NCBI RefSeq assembly: GCF_014656375.1
Contig: NZ_BNCH01000002.1
Span: forward strand, 496,001-560,000
DNA length: 64,000 bases
Reading direction: 5' to 3'
Origin: Aliiroseovarius zhejiangensis
GTDB taxonomy: Bacteria; Pseudomonadota; Alphaproteobacteria; Rhodobacterales; Rhodobacteraceae
Shown here one piece after another: positions 10,183 to 18,693 of the stretch (position 1 is its first letter; every line of letters starts with the position of its first letter). A program made the position numbers and the translations under genes. The notes beneath the pieces are model-generated. The model saw only the letters and a program-made list of their open reading frames with translations, did no database searches and was not told the DNA's origin.

Positions 10183-10557
10183 ATGCGCGCCGACAAATGG
10201 TTGTGGCACGCGCGTTTTTTCAAGACGCGCGGGCTGGCCACCAAGATGGTCGCGGCAGGTCATTTGCGGGTCAACAGCGACAAGGTGTCCAAACCGTCCT
10301 TTGGGATCGGGGCAGGGGATGTGCTGACCTTTCCGCAGGGCCGCCAGGTGCGGGTAATCCGAATCCTTGCGCTGTCGACGCGGCGCGGACCGGCCCCCGA
10401 GGCACAGGCGCTGTATGATGACCTCGATCCGCCCGCCACGGGCAAGGACACTGTTCCCGGCTCGTCGGCGCCAGCAAACCGGTCTGACCGGAAAGGCCGC
10501 CCGACCAAGAAAGATCGTCGCAGCCTGGACCTTTCGCGCAAGCGATCCCTTGAATGA
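10183..10557 (+). CDS. S4-domain RNA-binding protein, Hsp15 type
   Basis: A 124-residue protein. Its first 60 residues form an S4 RNA-binding domain, with MRADKWLWHARFFKTR at the start and the AGHLRVN / GDVLTF pattern later. This is the architecture of ribosome-associated heat-shock protein Hsp15 (HslR), which rescues free 50S subunits carrying stalled chains in E. coli. The C-terminus is basic and Ser/Arg/Lys rich. It lies 56 bases after the helicase gene and is probably co-transcribed with it. Assignment to the family is firm; equivalence of function to HslR is inferred. Confidence 0.8.
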   Translation: MRADKWLWHARFFKTRGLATKMVAAGHLRVNSDKVSKPSFGIGAGDVLTFPQGRQVRVIRILALSTRRGPAPEAQALYDDLDPPATGKDTVPGSSAPANRSDRKGRPTKKDRRSLDLSRKRSLE

Positions 10558-10606
10558 TGGCGCGGGCTGCAATATTGGGGGCTGTATGCCAAAGTGAGGT
10601 GTCATC

Positions 10607-10942
10607 ATGACCTATGTCGTCTTAGACAATTGTATCGCCTGCAAATACACCGATTGTGTGGAAGTCTGCCCCGTAGATTGCTTCTACGAAGGCGAGAATA
10701 TGCTGGTGATCCACCCTGATGAATGCATCGACTGTGGCGTGTGCGAACCGGAATGCCCCGCCGATGCCATTCGGGCCGACACCGAACCGGGCACGGAAAG
10801 CTGGGTCGAGTTCAACCGGAAATACTCGGAACTTTGGCCGGTGATCATCGAACGCAAGGACCCTTTGCCCGATGCGGAAGAACGCGACGGGGAAGAAGGG
10901 AAGTTGCAGAAATACTTCTCCGAAGCGCCGGCAGAGCAGTGA
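10607..10942 (+). CDS. fdxA: 7Fe ferredoxin ([3Fe-4S][4Fe-4S])
   Basis: A 111-residue ferredoxin with nine cysteines in the N-terminal 50 residues: C9, C12, C17, C21, C25, C40, C43, C46 and C50. Spacing matches Azotobacter FdI offset by one. C9, C17 and C50 would bind the 3Fe-4S cluster and C21, C40, C43 and C46 the 4Fe-4S cluster. The acidic C-terminal extension is usual for FdxA. It is a soluble cytosolic electron carrier. It sits between the S4-domain gene and carD, an arrangement I recall as common in this family of bacteria. Confidence 0.93.
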   Translation: MTYVVLDNCIACKYTDCVEVCPVDCFYEGENMLVIHPDECIDCGVCEPECPADAIRADTEPGTESWVEFNRKYSELWPVIIERKDPLPDAEERDGEEGKLQKYFSEAPAEQ

Positions 10943-11072
10943 TTCGCCTGTGTCGCGGATCGGCACCGATCGGGTGGGTATTTGACCAACGGTCAGTTGG
11001 CTAATCCCTTGGGGAACAAGCGAAAATACCACCTGCCGCACTGCGGCGCTTTCGCTATGTCGTTTTTTGTGA

Positions 11073-11078
11073 TATGAT
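11073..11078 (+). promoter_or_regulatory. Possible -10 box ahead of the carD leader
   Basis: TATGAT lies in the AT-rich stretch of the 296-base gap between fdxA and carD. No strong -35 is visible at the expected distance. A transcript starting here would begin near 11085 and run into the hairpin at 11149-11164. Confidence 0.3.
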
Positions 11079-11148
11079 AGGGGTGATTTTGTTGGGGCAA
11101 GCACCACCGGATGCCGGTGAAACGTACCGAAAATGACAGTCAGCCGAC

Positions 11149-11175
11149 GGGTATTTTCATACCCTGCGGTTTTTT
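11149..11175 (+). terminator. Hairpin plus T-run in the fdxA-carD gap
   Basis: GGGTAT (11149-11154), loop TTTC, ATACCC (11159-11164), then TGCGGTTTTTT. It looks like a small intrinsic terminator lying about 64 bases before carD, not at the end of fdxA. It could end a short RNA from about 11085 or act as a leader attenuator. Confidence 0.4.
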
Positions 11176-11238
11176 GTCGACCGGACAGATCGTGCCAGCC
11201 TGACAAGCCAAGCAACATTTACGCGAAGGATGCGCCGT

Positions 11239-11745
11239 ATGAGTAAGAAAAAGCTGGATTTCCGCCCGAACGAATATGTCGTCTATCCGGCCCATGGGGT
11301 TGGACAGATCGTTTCGATCGAGGAACAGGAAGTCGCCGGGATCAAGCTGGAGCTTTTCGTCATTTCGTTCGAAAAAGACAAGATGACACTACGGGTGCCG
11401 ACCAACAAGGCGACCGAGGTGGGGATGCGCAATCTGGCCAGCCCGGACGAGGTGTCGGATGCGATGAAAACCCTGAAAGGCAAGGCGCGGGTCAAGCGCG
11501 CGATGTGGTCGCGCCGGGCACAGGAATACGAACAGAAGATCAACTCGGGCGACTTGATCGCCATTGCCGAAGTGGTGCGCGACCTGCACCGCACGGATGA
11601 CCAGCGCGAACAAAGCTATTCCGAGCGTCAGCTATACGAAGCGGCGCTGGAACGTCTGACGCGCGAAGTGTCGGCCGTTGCGGGTGGCGACGATCTGGCG
11701 GCACAGAAAAAGATTGGCGACGTGCTGCAATCGCGCGCCGCCTAA
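11239..11745 (+). CDS. carD: CarD/CdnL-family transcription regulator
   Basis: A 168-residue CarD_CdnL_TRCF-family protein. These bind the RNA polymerase beta subunit through an N-terminal Tudor-like domain (here residues about 5-65, with VVYPAHGVGQI) and stabilise open complexes, often at rRNA promoters. The C-terminal helical domain carries the MWSRRAQEYEQKINSGD and VVRDLHRT segments conserved in the family. I start at ATG 11239 because GAAGGA (11225-11230) is 8 bases upstream; the earlier ATG 11230 overlaps that site. A strong terminator follows. Confidence 0.92.
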   Translation: MSKKKLDFRPNEYVVYPAHGVGQIVSIEEQEVAGIKLELFVISFEKDKMTLRVPTNKATEVGMRNLASPDEVSDAMKTLKGKARVKRAMWSRRAQEYEQKINSGDLIAIAEVVRDLHRTDDQREQSYSERQLYEAALERLTREVSAVAGGDDLAAQKKIGDVLQSRAA

Positions 11746-11767
11746 ACCCTACGTCGCAAGCCCAAGG

Positions 11768-11799
11768 ACCGCCGTCTGCACCTGTCAGGCGGCGGTTTT
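11768..11799 (+). terminator. Intrinsic terminator of carD
   Basis: An 11-bp stem (ACCGCCGTCTG with CAGGCGGCGGT, one G-T pair) with a 7-base loop is followed by TTTTC. It lies 22 bases after the carD stop and ahead of the convergent cobS. Confidence 0.8.
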
Positions 11800-11808
11800 C
11801 ATTTACGG

Positions 11809-12597
11809 TCAGGTCAAAAGGGCCGCGAAGACCGCCAGCGCCGCAATTTCAGCAATCTGCTGGCTGGCACCCAATATGTCACCGGTCTGGCCTCCGATCT
11901 TCTGGCGGGCCAAGGCGGCCAGCAGAAGGCTGCTGAGCCCCGTCCAGAAAAACAGCGCAACCAGCGCATAGGGTGTCAGGATCAGCGCAACCAGCAGGGT
12001 GCAGCCAAGCGCCAGCAGCAACGTCTGCCGAGGCACCCGCCCGACAGTCTGCGACAGGCCCCCGGAACGCGCGTTGGGCAGCATGGCCAACAGTGCCACC
12101 ATTGGCGTCCGGCTGACAGCTCCGACGGTCAGAAGCGCCCAGAACGCGCCCTCGGACGGCAGGATCACGGCCAGCGCCGCGGCGCGCAACCCAAGCGACA
12201 GGACCAGCGCAATCACGCCATAGGCGCCGATGCGGCTGTCTTTCATGATCTCAAGCCGCCGTGCGCGCGTGGCGCCCCCCCACAACCCGTCGGCGGTATC
12301 GGCCAGACCGTCCTCATGCATGGCCCCGGTCATCATGATCTGCACCACCAGCGCCGCCAGCGCCGCCCAAAGCGGTGGCAAGTCCAGCCCGAGGGCAACC
12401 AGCCCGACCGCCGCGCCCAGCCCGGCCGGGATCAGCCCGACAAGCGGCCAGGCCCAGGCCGACCGGGCGCCGCGCTTGACCGCCGCACCCGTATCCAGCC
12501 GCACCGGCAACCGCGTCAGCAGCCCAATGGCGGCGGGAAGATCCACGCGCGTCGCCAGCGCCTCGTCATCCTGGGGGCGAATGTCGTCTTTGGTCAT
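11809..12597 (-). CDS. cobS: Adenosylcobinamide-GDP ribazoletransferase (cobalamin synthase)
   Basis: An integral membrane enzyme joining adenosylcobinamide-GDP to alpha-ribazole (phosphate) in the last stage of B12 assembly. Several hydrophobic helices are visible, and the MTGAMHEDGLADTADGLWGG segment (about residues 85-104) carries the conserved acidic motif of CobS. I start at ATG 12597 (262 residues, normal length) instead of the upstream in-frame ATG at 12663. That longer start would leave only 14 bases to the divergent cobT and adds a non-family extension. The two genes are divergent and act in the same pathway step. Confidence 0.9.
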   Translation of the reverse strand: MTKDDIRPQDDEALATRVDLPAAIGLLTRLPVRLDTGAAVKRGARSAWAWPLVGLIPAGLGAAVGLVALGLDLPPLWAALAALVVQIMMTGAMHEDGLADTADGLWGGATRARRLEIMKDSRIGAYGVIALVLSLGLRAAALAVILPSEGAFWALLTVGAVSRTPMVALLAMLPNARSGGLSQTVGRVPRQTLLLALGCTLLVALILTPYALVALFFWTGLSSLLLAALARQKIGGQTGDILGASQQIAEIAALAVFAALLT

Positions 12598-12677
12598 TTT
12601 TGGTCTGTTGCGGTCTGGTTGTGCATCACCGCCATGGGTAAAGAGGGTGGCAACGGGAATCAATCAGGAACCACGAC

Positions 12678-13697
12678 ATGAGCACCGCACCGTTCGCCAC
12701 GCTTGCCGATTTCAAAGCCTTGCTGACAGGGGCACCCGGCCCCGACACAGCGGCACGGGCAGCGGCAGAGGCGCGCAATGGCCAGTTGACCAAGCCCCCC
12801 GGCGCGCTGGGGCGGCTAGAGGATCTGGCGATCTGGTACGGAAGCTGGCGCGGCACCGGGCGGCCTGTGATCAACGCGCCGCAAGTCATTGTGTTTGCAG
12901 GAAACCACGGTGTCACGGCACAGGGGGTCTCGGCCTTCCCGGCAGAGGTGACCGAGCAGATGGTTCTGAACTTCCAACACGGCGGCGCGGCGATCAACCA
13001 GTTGTCCAGAACCTTCGGGGCGAAGATGGATGTTCATGCATTGGCGCTGGACCACCCAACTGCCGATTTCACCCAAGGCCCCGCGATGAGCGAGGCGGAC
13101 CTGCTTGCGGCCCTGGCGACGGGGTGGACCGCAGTGGACGCGTCCACCGACTTGCTCGTGGTCGGCGATATGGGGATCGGCAACACCACCGCCGCCGCGG
13201 CGATCGCGCATGCGCTTTTCGGCGGCACGGGCGCCGATTGGGCCGGGCGTGGCACGGGTGTCGATGACGCGGGCGTTGCGTTGAAGGCGCGGGTCGTGGA
13301 AGCGGGTCTGGCGCAGAACCCGACGGCCAAAGGGGACGGCGTCGAGGCGCTGCGCTGCCTTGGCGGACGAGAACTGGCCGCAATGGCCGGCGCCATGGCA
13401 CGCGCGCGGGTCGAGCGCATTCCGGTGATCCTGGACGGGTTCATTTGCTCGGCGGCGGCAGCGTGCTTGCAGCAGATTTCAGCTTCGGCGCTTGATCACG
13501 CCGTGGCTGGGCATGTTTCGGCGGAAGGCGCGCATGGCGCGGTACTGAAGGCCCTTGGGAAAGAGCCCCTGCTGTCGCTGGGTATGCGTCTGGGCGAAGG
13601 GTCGGGGGCGGCTTTGGCCATCTCCATCCTGCAAGGTGCGGTGGCTTGTCATTCCGGCATGGCGACCTTTGCCGAGGCGGGCGTTTCGGACGGTTGA
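12678..13697 (+). CDS. cobT: Nicotinate-nucleotide--dimethylbenzimidazole phosphoribosyltransferase
   Basis: Activates dimethylbenzimidazole to alpha-ribazole phosphate using nicotinate mononucleotide, supplying the lower ligand used by CobS. At 339 residues it matches the usual length. Family landmarks are the [10 protein letters not shown] segment near residues 36-45, [16 protein letters not shown] near 74-89, the GIGNTT motif, and the C-terminal [10 protein letters not shown] with the likely catalytic Glu. It is divergent from cobS with about 80 bases between the chosen starts. I saw no cobalamin riboswitch in that gap. Confidence 0.94.
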   Translation: MSTAPFATLADFKALLTGAPGPDTAARAAAEARNGQLTKPPGALGRLEDLAIWYGSWRGTGRPVINAPQVIVFAGNHGVTAQGVSAFPAEVTEQMVLNFQHGGAAINQLSRTFGAKMDVHALALDHPTADFTQGPAMSEADLLAALATGWTAVDASTDLLVVGDMGIGNTTAAAAIAHALFGGTGADWAGRGTGVDDAGVALKARVVEAGLAQNPTAKGDGVEALRCLGGRELAAMAGAMARARVERIPVILDGFICSAAAACLQQISASALDHAVAGHVSAEGAHGAVLKALGKEPLLSLGMRLGEGSGAALAISILQGAVACHSGMATFAEAGVSDG

Positions 13698-13700
13698 TGC

Positions 13701-14162
13701 CTATCCGTGATCCGTGGGCAGGGGCGTGTCCTGTTTGACGTGATCCAGCACGATCTGGCTTTGCACCCGCGCCACCGACGGGTGCGGCAGCAGCACCTCG
13801 TGAATCAGCACGTTCAGCGCGCCAAGGTCGGTGCAATAAACCCGCATCAGATAGTCGGAGTTTCCGGTCAGGGTCCAGACCGATGTGATCTCGCTGCGCA
13901 GGTTGACCAGTCGCAGAAAGGCGCGCGCGGACTCGGGTGATTGGCTTTCCATCTGCACTTGCACGAAGGCCTGCACCTGCAGCCCCAGCCGCGCCGGGTC
14001 AAGCCGCGCGGCATAGGCGCGGATATAGCCTTGCTCCTCAAGCCGCTGCCGTCTGCGCCCGGCTTGGCTGGCTGACAGGTTCAGATGCTCGCCCAGATCC
14101 TGCGCTGTCATCTGCGCGTTGCGCTGCAACGTCTTGAGCAGTTTGCGATCCGTTTCATCCAT
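13701..14162 (-). CDS. Lrp/AsnC-family transcription regulator
   Basis: A 153-residue regulator with an N-terminal helix-turn-helix (about residues 5-50, including NLSASQAGRRRQRLE) and a C-terminal RAM ligand-binding domain (LTGNSDYLMRV is a typical core). It is divergent from hpd, and the 140-base gap between them carries direct repeats. By position it most likely controls hydroxyphenylpyruvate (tyrosine) catabolism in response to an amino acid. That is inference from context; Lrp family membership is firm. Confidence 0.88.
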   Translation of the reverse strand: MDETDRKLLKTLQRNAQMTAQDLGEHLNLSASQAGRRRQRLEEQGYIRAYAARLDPARLGLQVQAFVQVQMESQSPESARAFLRLVNLRSEITSVWTLTGNSDYLMRVYCTDLGALNVLIHEVLLPHPSVARVQSQIVLDHVKQDTPLPTDHG

Positions 14163-14192
14163 ACGCGTATATCCCGCAATATCTGGTCTAGT

Positions 14193-14210
14193 GTGCGTAA
14201 AGTGCGCAAA
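14193..14210. promoter_or_regulatory. Tandem 9-bp repeat in the Lrp-hpd gap
   Basis: GTGCGTAAA followed at once by GTGCGCAAA. The pair lies 30 bases from the Lrp start and 92 bases before hpd. It is a candidate binding region for the divergent Lrp-type regulator, but the repeat is short. Confidence 0.3.
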
Positions 14211-14302
14211 ATACCCATGAAATCATGCAAAGAATGCGCGGAAAATTCAAGCATAATGCAGGATAGTCACTCCATAACGTGTTAACGAACAGGAGTGAGC
14301 CA

Positions 14303-15400
14303 ATGGGTCCGTTTCCACATGACGCGCCACGCGCCGAAATCAATGCCGAAAACCCCGCCGGGACAGACGGGTTCGAGTTTGTCGAATTTGCCCATCCCGA
14401 ACCGCAAGAGCTGCGCGATCTGTTCGCCAAGATGGGGTTTGAACACACCGCCAACCACAAAGCGCGCAAGATCGAGCTGTGGCAGCAGGGCGATGTCAGC
14501 TATCTGATCAACATGGAGCCCGGCAGCCACGCTGCAGAGTTCATCGCCAAACACGGCCCCTGCGCGCCGTCGATGGGCTGGCGGGTTGTCGATGCCCAGC
14601 ACGCCTTCGATCACGCGGTCAAGATGGGCGCCAAGCCCTATGAAGGCGACGGCAAGGCCATGGACGTGCCTGCGATCTATGGCATTGGTGGGTCGCTGAT
14701 CTATTTCATCGACCAGTATTTCGACACCAGTGCCTATAATGAGGAATTCGACTGGATTTCGAACGCCCATCCCAAAGGCGTCGGTTTCTATTACCTCGAC
14801 CACCTGACCCACAACGTGTTCAAGGGGAACATGGATGTTTGGTTCAAATTCTATGGTGATCTGTTCAGCTTCCGTGAAATCCGGTTCTTTGACATTCAGG
14901 GCAAGCATAGCGGGCTTTACAGCCGCGCGCTGACCTCGCCCTGTGGCAAGATCCGCATCCCGATCAACGAAGACCGGGGCGAAAAGGGGCAGATCGTCGC
15001 CTATCTTGAAAAATATAAAGGCGAAGGCATTCAGCACATCGCGGTCGGGACCGAAGACATCTATGCCTCGGTCGATGAGATCGCATCGCGTGGTCTGAAG
15101 TTCATGCCCGGCCCGAACGAGACCTATTACGACATGTCCTATGACCGGGTGAAAGATCACGAGGAACCCAAGGACAAGATGATGAAGCACGGCATCCTGA
15201 TCGACGGCGAAGGCGTGGTCGGAGGGGGCGAGACGCGCATCCTGCTGCAAATCTTCTCGAAAACCGTGATTGGGCCGATTTTCTTCGAGTTCATTCAGCG
15301 TAAAGGCGATGACGGGTTTGGCGAAGGCAACTTCAAAGCCCTGTTCGAATCCATCGAACGCGAGCAGATCGAGAACGGAGAGTTGGGCGACGTGGCCTGA
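14303..15400 (+). CDS. hpd: 4-hydroxyphenylpyruvate dioxygenase
   Basis: A non-haem Fe(II) enzyme turning 4-hydroxyphenylpyruvate into homogentisate in tyrosine breakdown. The facial triad segments are visible: YLDHLTHNV with the first His, GIQHIAVGT with the second, and FFEFIQRKG with the Glu near the C-terminus. At 365 residues it fits the bacterial family. ATG 14303 has AGGAG 7 bases upstream; the earlier in-frame GTG at 14279 has none. No other homogentisate-pathway genes are in the window. A divergent Lrp-type gene is the likely regulator. Confidence 0.95.
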   Translation: MGPFPHDAPRAEINAENPAGTDGFEFVEFAHPEPQELRDLFAKMGFEHTANHKARKIELWQQGDVSYLINMEPGSHAAEFIAKHGPCAPSMGWRVVDAQHAFDHAVKMGAKPYEGDGKAMDVPAIYGIGGSLIYFIDQYFDTSAYNEEFDWISNAHPKGVGFYYLDHLTHNVFKGNMDVWFKFYGDLFSFREIRFFDIQGKHSGLYSRALTSPCGKIRIPINEDRGEKGQIVAYLEKYKGEGIQHIAVGTEDIYASVDEIASRGLKFMPGPNETYYDMSYDRVKDHEEPKDKMMKHGILIDGEGVVGGGETRILLQIFSKTVIGPIFFEFIQRKGDDGFGEGNFKALFESIEREQIENGELGDVA

Positions 15401-15427
15401 CCCCCAATCTGCATAATCGAATTGAAG

Positions 15428-15456
15428 CGCCCGGTGGTCCATCTGCCGGGCGTTTT
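15428..15456 (+). terminator. Intrinsic terminator of hpd
   Basis: CGCCCGG (15428-15434) pairs with CCGGGCG (15446-15452), followed by TTTT. It sits between the convergent hpd and the large gene at 15462. Confidence 0.75.
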
Positions 15457-15461
15457 ATCGT

Positions 15462-18400
15462 TCAACCGAAAGGCAGCACCTCTAACGTGATGGACCGCGA
15501 CCCTTTCTTGTAGACCAGCGCCGTGGCCGAGATCGACACGACCTTGCCGCCGTCCAATCGGCTGCCGACGCCCACTTTCTGATAGCGGCCGGAGGGCAGG
15601 CGGACGAGCGCCCGGCGGGAAGAGGACGATCCATAAATGCCGATCAGGCTGATCTTGCGCAGGTTGATCGCATTCTTGATCGTGGCCTGCTTGGCAACCG
15701 ATGTGCGCGTCGGGATGCTGGGCGTCACGCTTTGTTGTGCCGACGCGGCGGCCACGGCAACCGATCCGTCCGACGCATCGTCGCGGGCGGCGTTGCTGCG
15801 GGCGACGATGCGGTTGAACCCTGACGGGCGGTGGCGCGGCTCAAGCGATGTGGCGATGGCCTGTTCGGTCGGGGCGATGATCCCGGCCGTGGATGGGTTG
15901 CCCGCTTCCTGATTGGCGGAAGGTTCGCCCGCGGCTTGCAGCGCGGCGGTGATGGCGGCGGCCTGAACCGCGGCCTGCGGTGTGGTCGGGCGCGCGCGGG
16001 GACGCAAAACGGCCAGTTCGGTTCGGGTCCGACCACCCAGCAGCAGACGTTCGTTGCCTTCGATCAGCCCCTCGGGCCGGGCGCGCGGGCGCACACGCGG
16101 AAGGGTGGTGGTGGCATCCACAGTGGCTTCGGTGGCAGGGGCGGTGACCGCGCTGCCGGGGCGTGGCGCAGGCACAAGCGCGGGCTTGCCGGCAAAGACC
16201 ATGATCCCCTCTGGCGTCAGCGCACCATCAGGCGTGGCGATGACGAGACCGTTTTCGTCCAGCGCGAAAGTGGTCCCCAATGGCGGAGGCGGGGCGGTAT
16301 TGATCTCTGCCGCCGCCCCTGCGGGCAGGGTCGCGTCAGGCAGGGCCACGGCATCCTGCGCCGTTGTGGCCGGGTCGATCGACGCGATATAGAGGTCATC
16401 CAGATCGGTGGTTTCAGGGCTGGTCAGTGGTTCGGGCGCGCGTTGCCAGATGCCGGTCGCCGCGTATCGGGCCTGAGCGGCCTCTGGCGTCAGCGGATCA
16501 TGTGCGCCAGATACGCCCGACGACGCGGGGGCCGGATCGGCGTCGCCATCCGGGGCGGTGGCGATACCGTCCTGTGCGTCATCCGGTAGGCTGGCATCCG
16601 GTTCGACCGAGATCGCGGCCTCGAACGGATCATCACGTTCGGGAAACAGCCAGGTGGTGCTGTCGTTCAGGAAGAACATCGACCAGATCGCCACGATGGC
16701 CATGAGAAGCAGAAGGCCCAGAACCAGAAACAGGCCCAGATATCTGGGCTTGCCGCCGACCGCCTGCGTCTGCCTGGCACCAAAAACGGTCATTGTTTCG
16801 GCTTCGCGGGCGCGTGGCGAGGGGGCTCTGGCAGGCTTCGGCCCGCGCGCGTGGGGCGTAGCCGGGCCGTCACCCATACGCGGCGGAGGCGGCGCGACGG
16901 CGGTGTCGCTGGGGTGGGTGCTGTCGTCGCTCTGGCCCGTGTCGCGTTTACGCAATTTGGCAAACGATACTTTGGGCCTGTCCGCCGGACCCGCGTCGGA
17001 TTTTTCGCGCCGGCGGTCATCGAATTTCTGCGCCGCCTTGCGCCCGAACTTGCCCGCAGCATCCGCCGCACTGGCCAGACCTGACGCCCCCTTGCGGGCC
17101 GCAGCGGTCAGTTTTTCGGCCCCCTTGCGGTCGCCCGCGCCGGGTTCCTTCCGCCCGCGTTTGCCAGATGCAGGCGAAGGGGTCAGTGCAGGATCATCAC
17201 CAAACGCGACGGGCGCAGTCACAGGCACATGGACGGGTGTTTGAACCGGCGGTTCGGCGGGGGTGGGCGGCGGCGGCGCCTTGCCATCCGGTGCCGTACG
17301 GTCGACCCCAAAGGACAGACGGGGTTTGACTTCGATCCCGGTGGGTTCGGGCGCAGGGGGGCTGGAGCGGTCTGCGGCAACCGCCGCCTTGCCCGGCTCA
17401 TAGTCATCTGTCCGGCGGGACGAGAAGGTCGGGGCGTCGGACGTGTCGGGGGCGACGGCTTCGGACGCATTGTCCGGCGCCAATGGCGGCGGGGGTGGGG
17501 GTACGATGCCCGATATTTTTGTCCGGGCGTCTTTCGCGGCAGGCAGCGATGCGGTGTCTTCAGACGACGGCGCGTCTGTTCCGGCATCGGGTGTGGCGGG
17601 TGACGCGGTCGGGACGGGTTTCGCCGGTGCATCGACTGCCGGAGGACGGACCGGGGCGGGTTCACTCTTTCCAACACCTCCGGCCTGCGGTTCGGACTTG
17701 GACACAGGCTCGGGCGAAGGCTCGGGAAAAGGCTCGGATACAGGCGTTGGCGCGGGTGTCGATGAGCCGGCAGGCGCAGACGCGGGCGGCGCGGACGGTC
17801 CGCTGGGCGCGGGCACGTCGGGGGTTGGCGGAAAGGGTGCAAGCTCGGGCAAGGGAGTCCCCCCGGCAGAGCTTTTGGCGTCCGTACCGGTCGTCGCGGG
17901 CTGGTCCGTCTGCGCCGCATCCCGGGCTGACAGCTTTGCCTGCCGGTTGTCAGCCAGACCGCCCAGAACGGCGGGCACCGGCGCGTTGTCGGGTTCAACC
18001 GTGGCGCGCCCCTTTGCCACGGCGCTGTTTGTGGGGCCAAAGAACGCCTCGCCCTCGAAACTGCCCGACGGACGGGCCACGAAGCTGAGCGGGTTCAGCT
18101 TGTGGTCATTGGCAAAGGTTTCCGCCTCGTCCAGTGTTTCGCGCGCCACGACGGCCACGTGAACCATTCCGTCTTCCTGCGGATCGGCGCGCCAGTCAAA
18201 GACCAGATCGTCAACTTCATAGGGGGTCAGACCCTCAAGCCCTTCGCGAATGCGCGCCACACGGGTCGCATCGTCGGGGCCGGGCGCGGTCATGCTGGTG
18301 AACAAAAGCTGCGAGGGCGGGATGATCAGCTTGCAGGAAAACCCGCCGCTTTCCAGATCAGCCGCCTTGCGGCGCAACAGGTCCAGCCCGCTGGACAGGT

Positions 18401-18506
18401 CGGGATGATCCAGCGACACCTCGCCCACCAAGACCCAGCCGCCCTTGCCGCGATGGACAAGGCCGATGCCGTCATGGCTGAGATCAAGCGCAAAATTGGG
18501 CTTCAT
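15462..18506 (-). CDS. Large single-pass membrane protein, PilM/GspL-like N-terminus and GspC/PilP-like C-terminus
   Basis: A 1014-residue protein not matched to a named gene. Residues 1 to about 150 resemble the cytoplasmic actin-like domain of PilM/GspL (FALDLSHDGIGLV start, LTPYEVDDLVFDW). Residues about 165-585 are Pro/Ala/Ser-rich linker. A clear membrane helix lies at about 588-613. After another low-complexity stretch, the last 60 residues form a compact module (SLIGIYGSSSSRRALVRLP, GGKVVSI) like GspC/PilP homology regions. The pattern suggests a one-polypeptide inner-membrane link of a type II secretion or type IV pilus-like machine. I use ATG 18506; the 96-residue upstream extension runs into the neighbour's 5' region and looks non-coding. 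Confidence 0.7.
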   Translation of the reverse strand: MKPNFALDLSHDGIGLVHRGKGGWVLVGEVSLDHPDLSSGLDLLRRKAADLESGGFSCKLIIPPSQLLFTSMTAPGPDDATRVARIREGLEGLTPYEVDDLVFDWRADPQEDGMVHVAVVARETLDEAETFANDHKLNPLSFVARPSGSFEGEAFFGPTNSAVAKGRATVEPDNAPVPAVLGGLADNRQAKLSARDAAQTDQPATTGTDAKSSAGGTPLPELAPFPPTPDVPAPSGPSAPPASAPAGSSTPAPTPVSEPFPEPSPEPVSKSEPQAGGVGKSEPAPVRPPAVDAPAKPVPTASPATPDAGTDAPSSEDTASLPAAKDARTKISGIVPPPPPPLAPDNASEAVAPDTSDAPTFSSRRTDDYEPGKAAVAADRSSPPAPEPTGIEVKPRLSFGVDRTAPDGKAPPPPTPAEPPVQTPVHVPVTAPVAFGDDPALTPSPASGKRGRKEPGAGDRKGAEKLTAAARKGASGLASAADAAGKFGRKAAQKFDDRRREKSDAGPADRPKVSFAKLRKRDTGQSDDSTHPSDTAVAPPPPRMGDGPATPHARGPKPARAPSPRAREAETMTVFGARQTQAVGGKPRYLGLFLVLGLLLLMAIVAIWSMFFLNDSTTWLFPERDDPFEAAISVEPDASLPDDAQDGIATAPDGDADPAPASSGVSGAHDPLTPEAAQARYAATGIWQRAPEPLTSPETTDLDDLYIASIDPATTAQDAVALPDATLPAGAAAEINTAPPPPLGTTFALDENGLVIATPDGALTPEGIMVFAGKPALVPAPRPGSAVTAPATEATVDATTTLPRVRPRARPEGLIEGNERLLLGGRTRTELAVLRPRARPTTPQAAVQAAAITAALQAAGEPSANQEAGNPSTAGIIAPTEQAIATSLEPRHRPSGFNRIVARSNAARDDASDGSVAVAAASAQQSVTPSIPTRTSVAKQATIKNAINLRKISLIGIYGSSSSRRALVRLPSGRYQKVGVGSRLDGGKVVSISATALVYKKGSRSITLEVLPFG

Positions 18507-18693
18507 GTCGTTTGTCGTCCTGCTAACACCCGTCCGGAAAATGCCGGACCCCCCGAACGTGCAGATAAAACCCACTGGCTGGGCGCACCTCTTTGAAACT
18601 ATAGCAGCTTTTCGCTCATGAAAAGGGCAGCCGGTATTCCTGTCTTGCACCCGGCAAAGATCGGCGCAGAGTGGCCCAAAACAGGAGAGCAAG

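Noticed and set aside
12598-12677. Cobalamin riboswitch between cobS and cobT
   Set aside because: The gap is only about 80 bases and shows no B12-box pattern.
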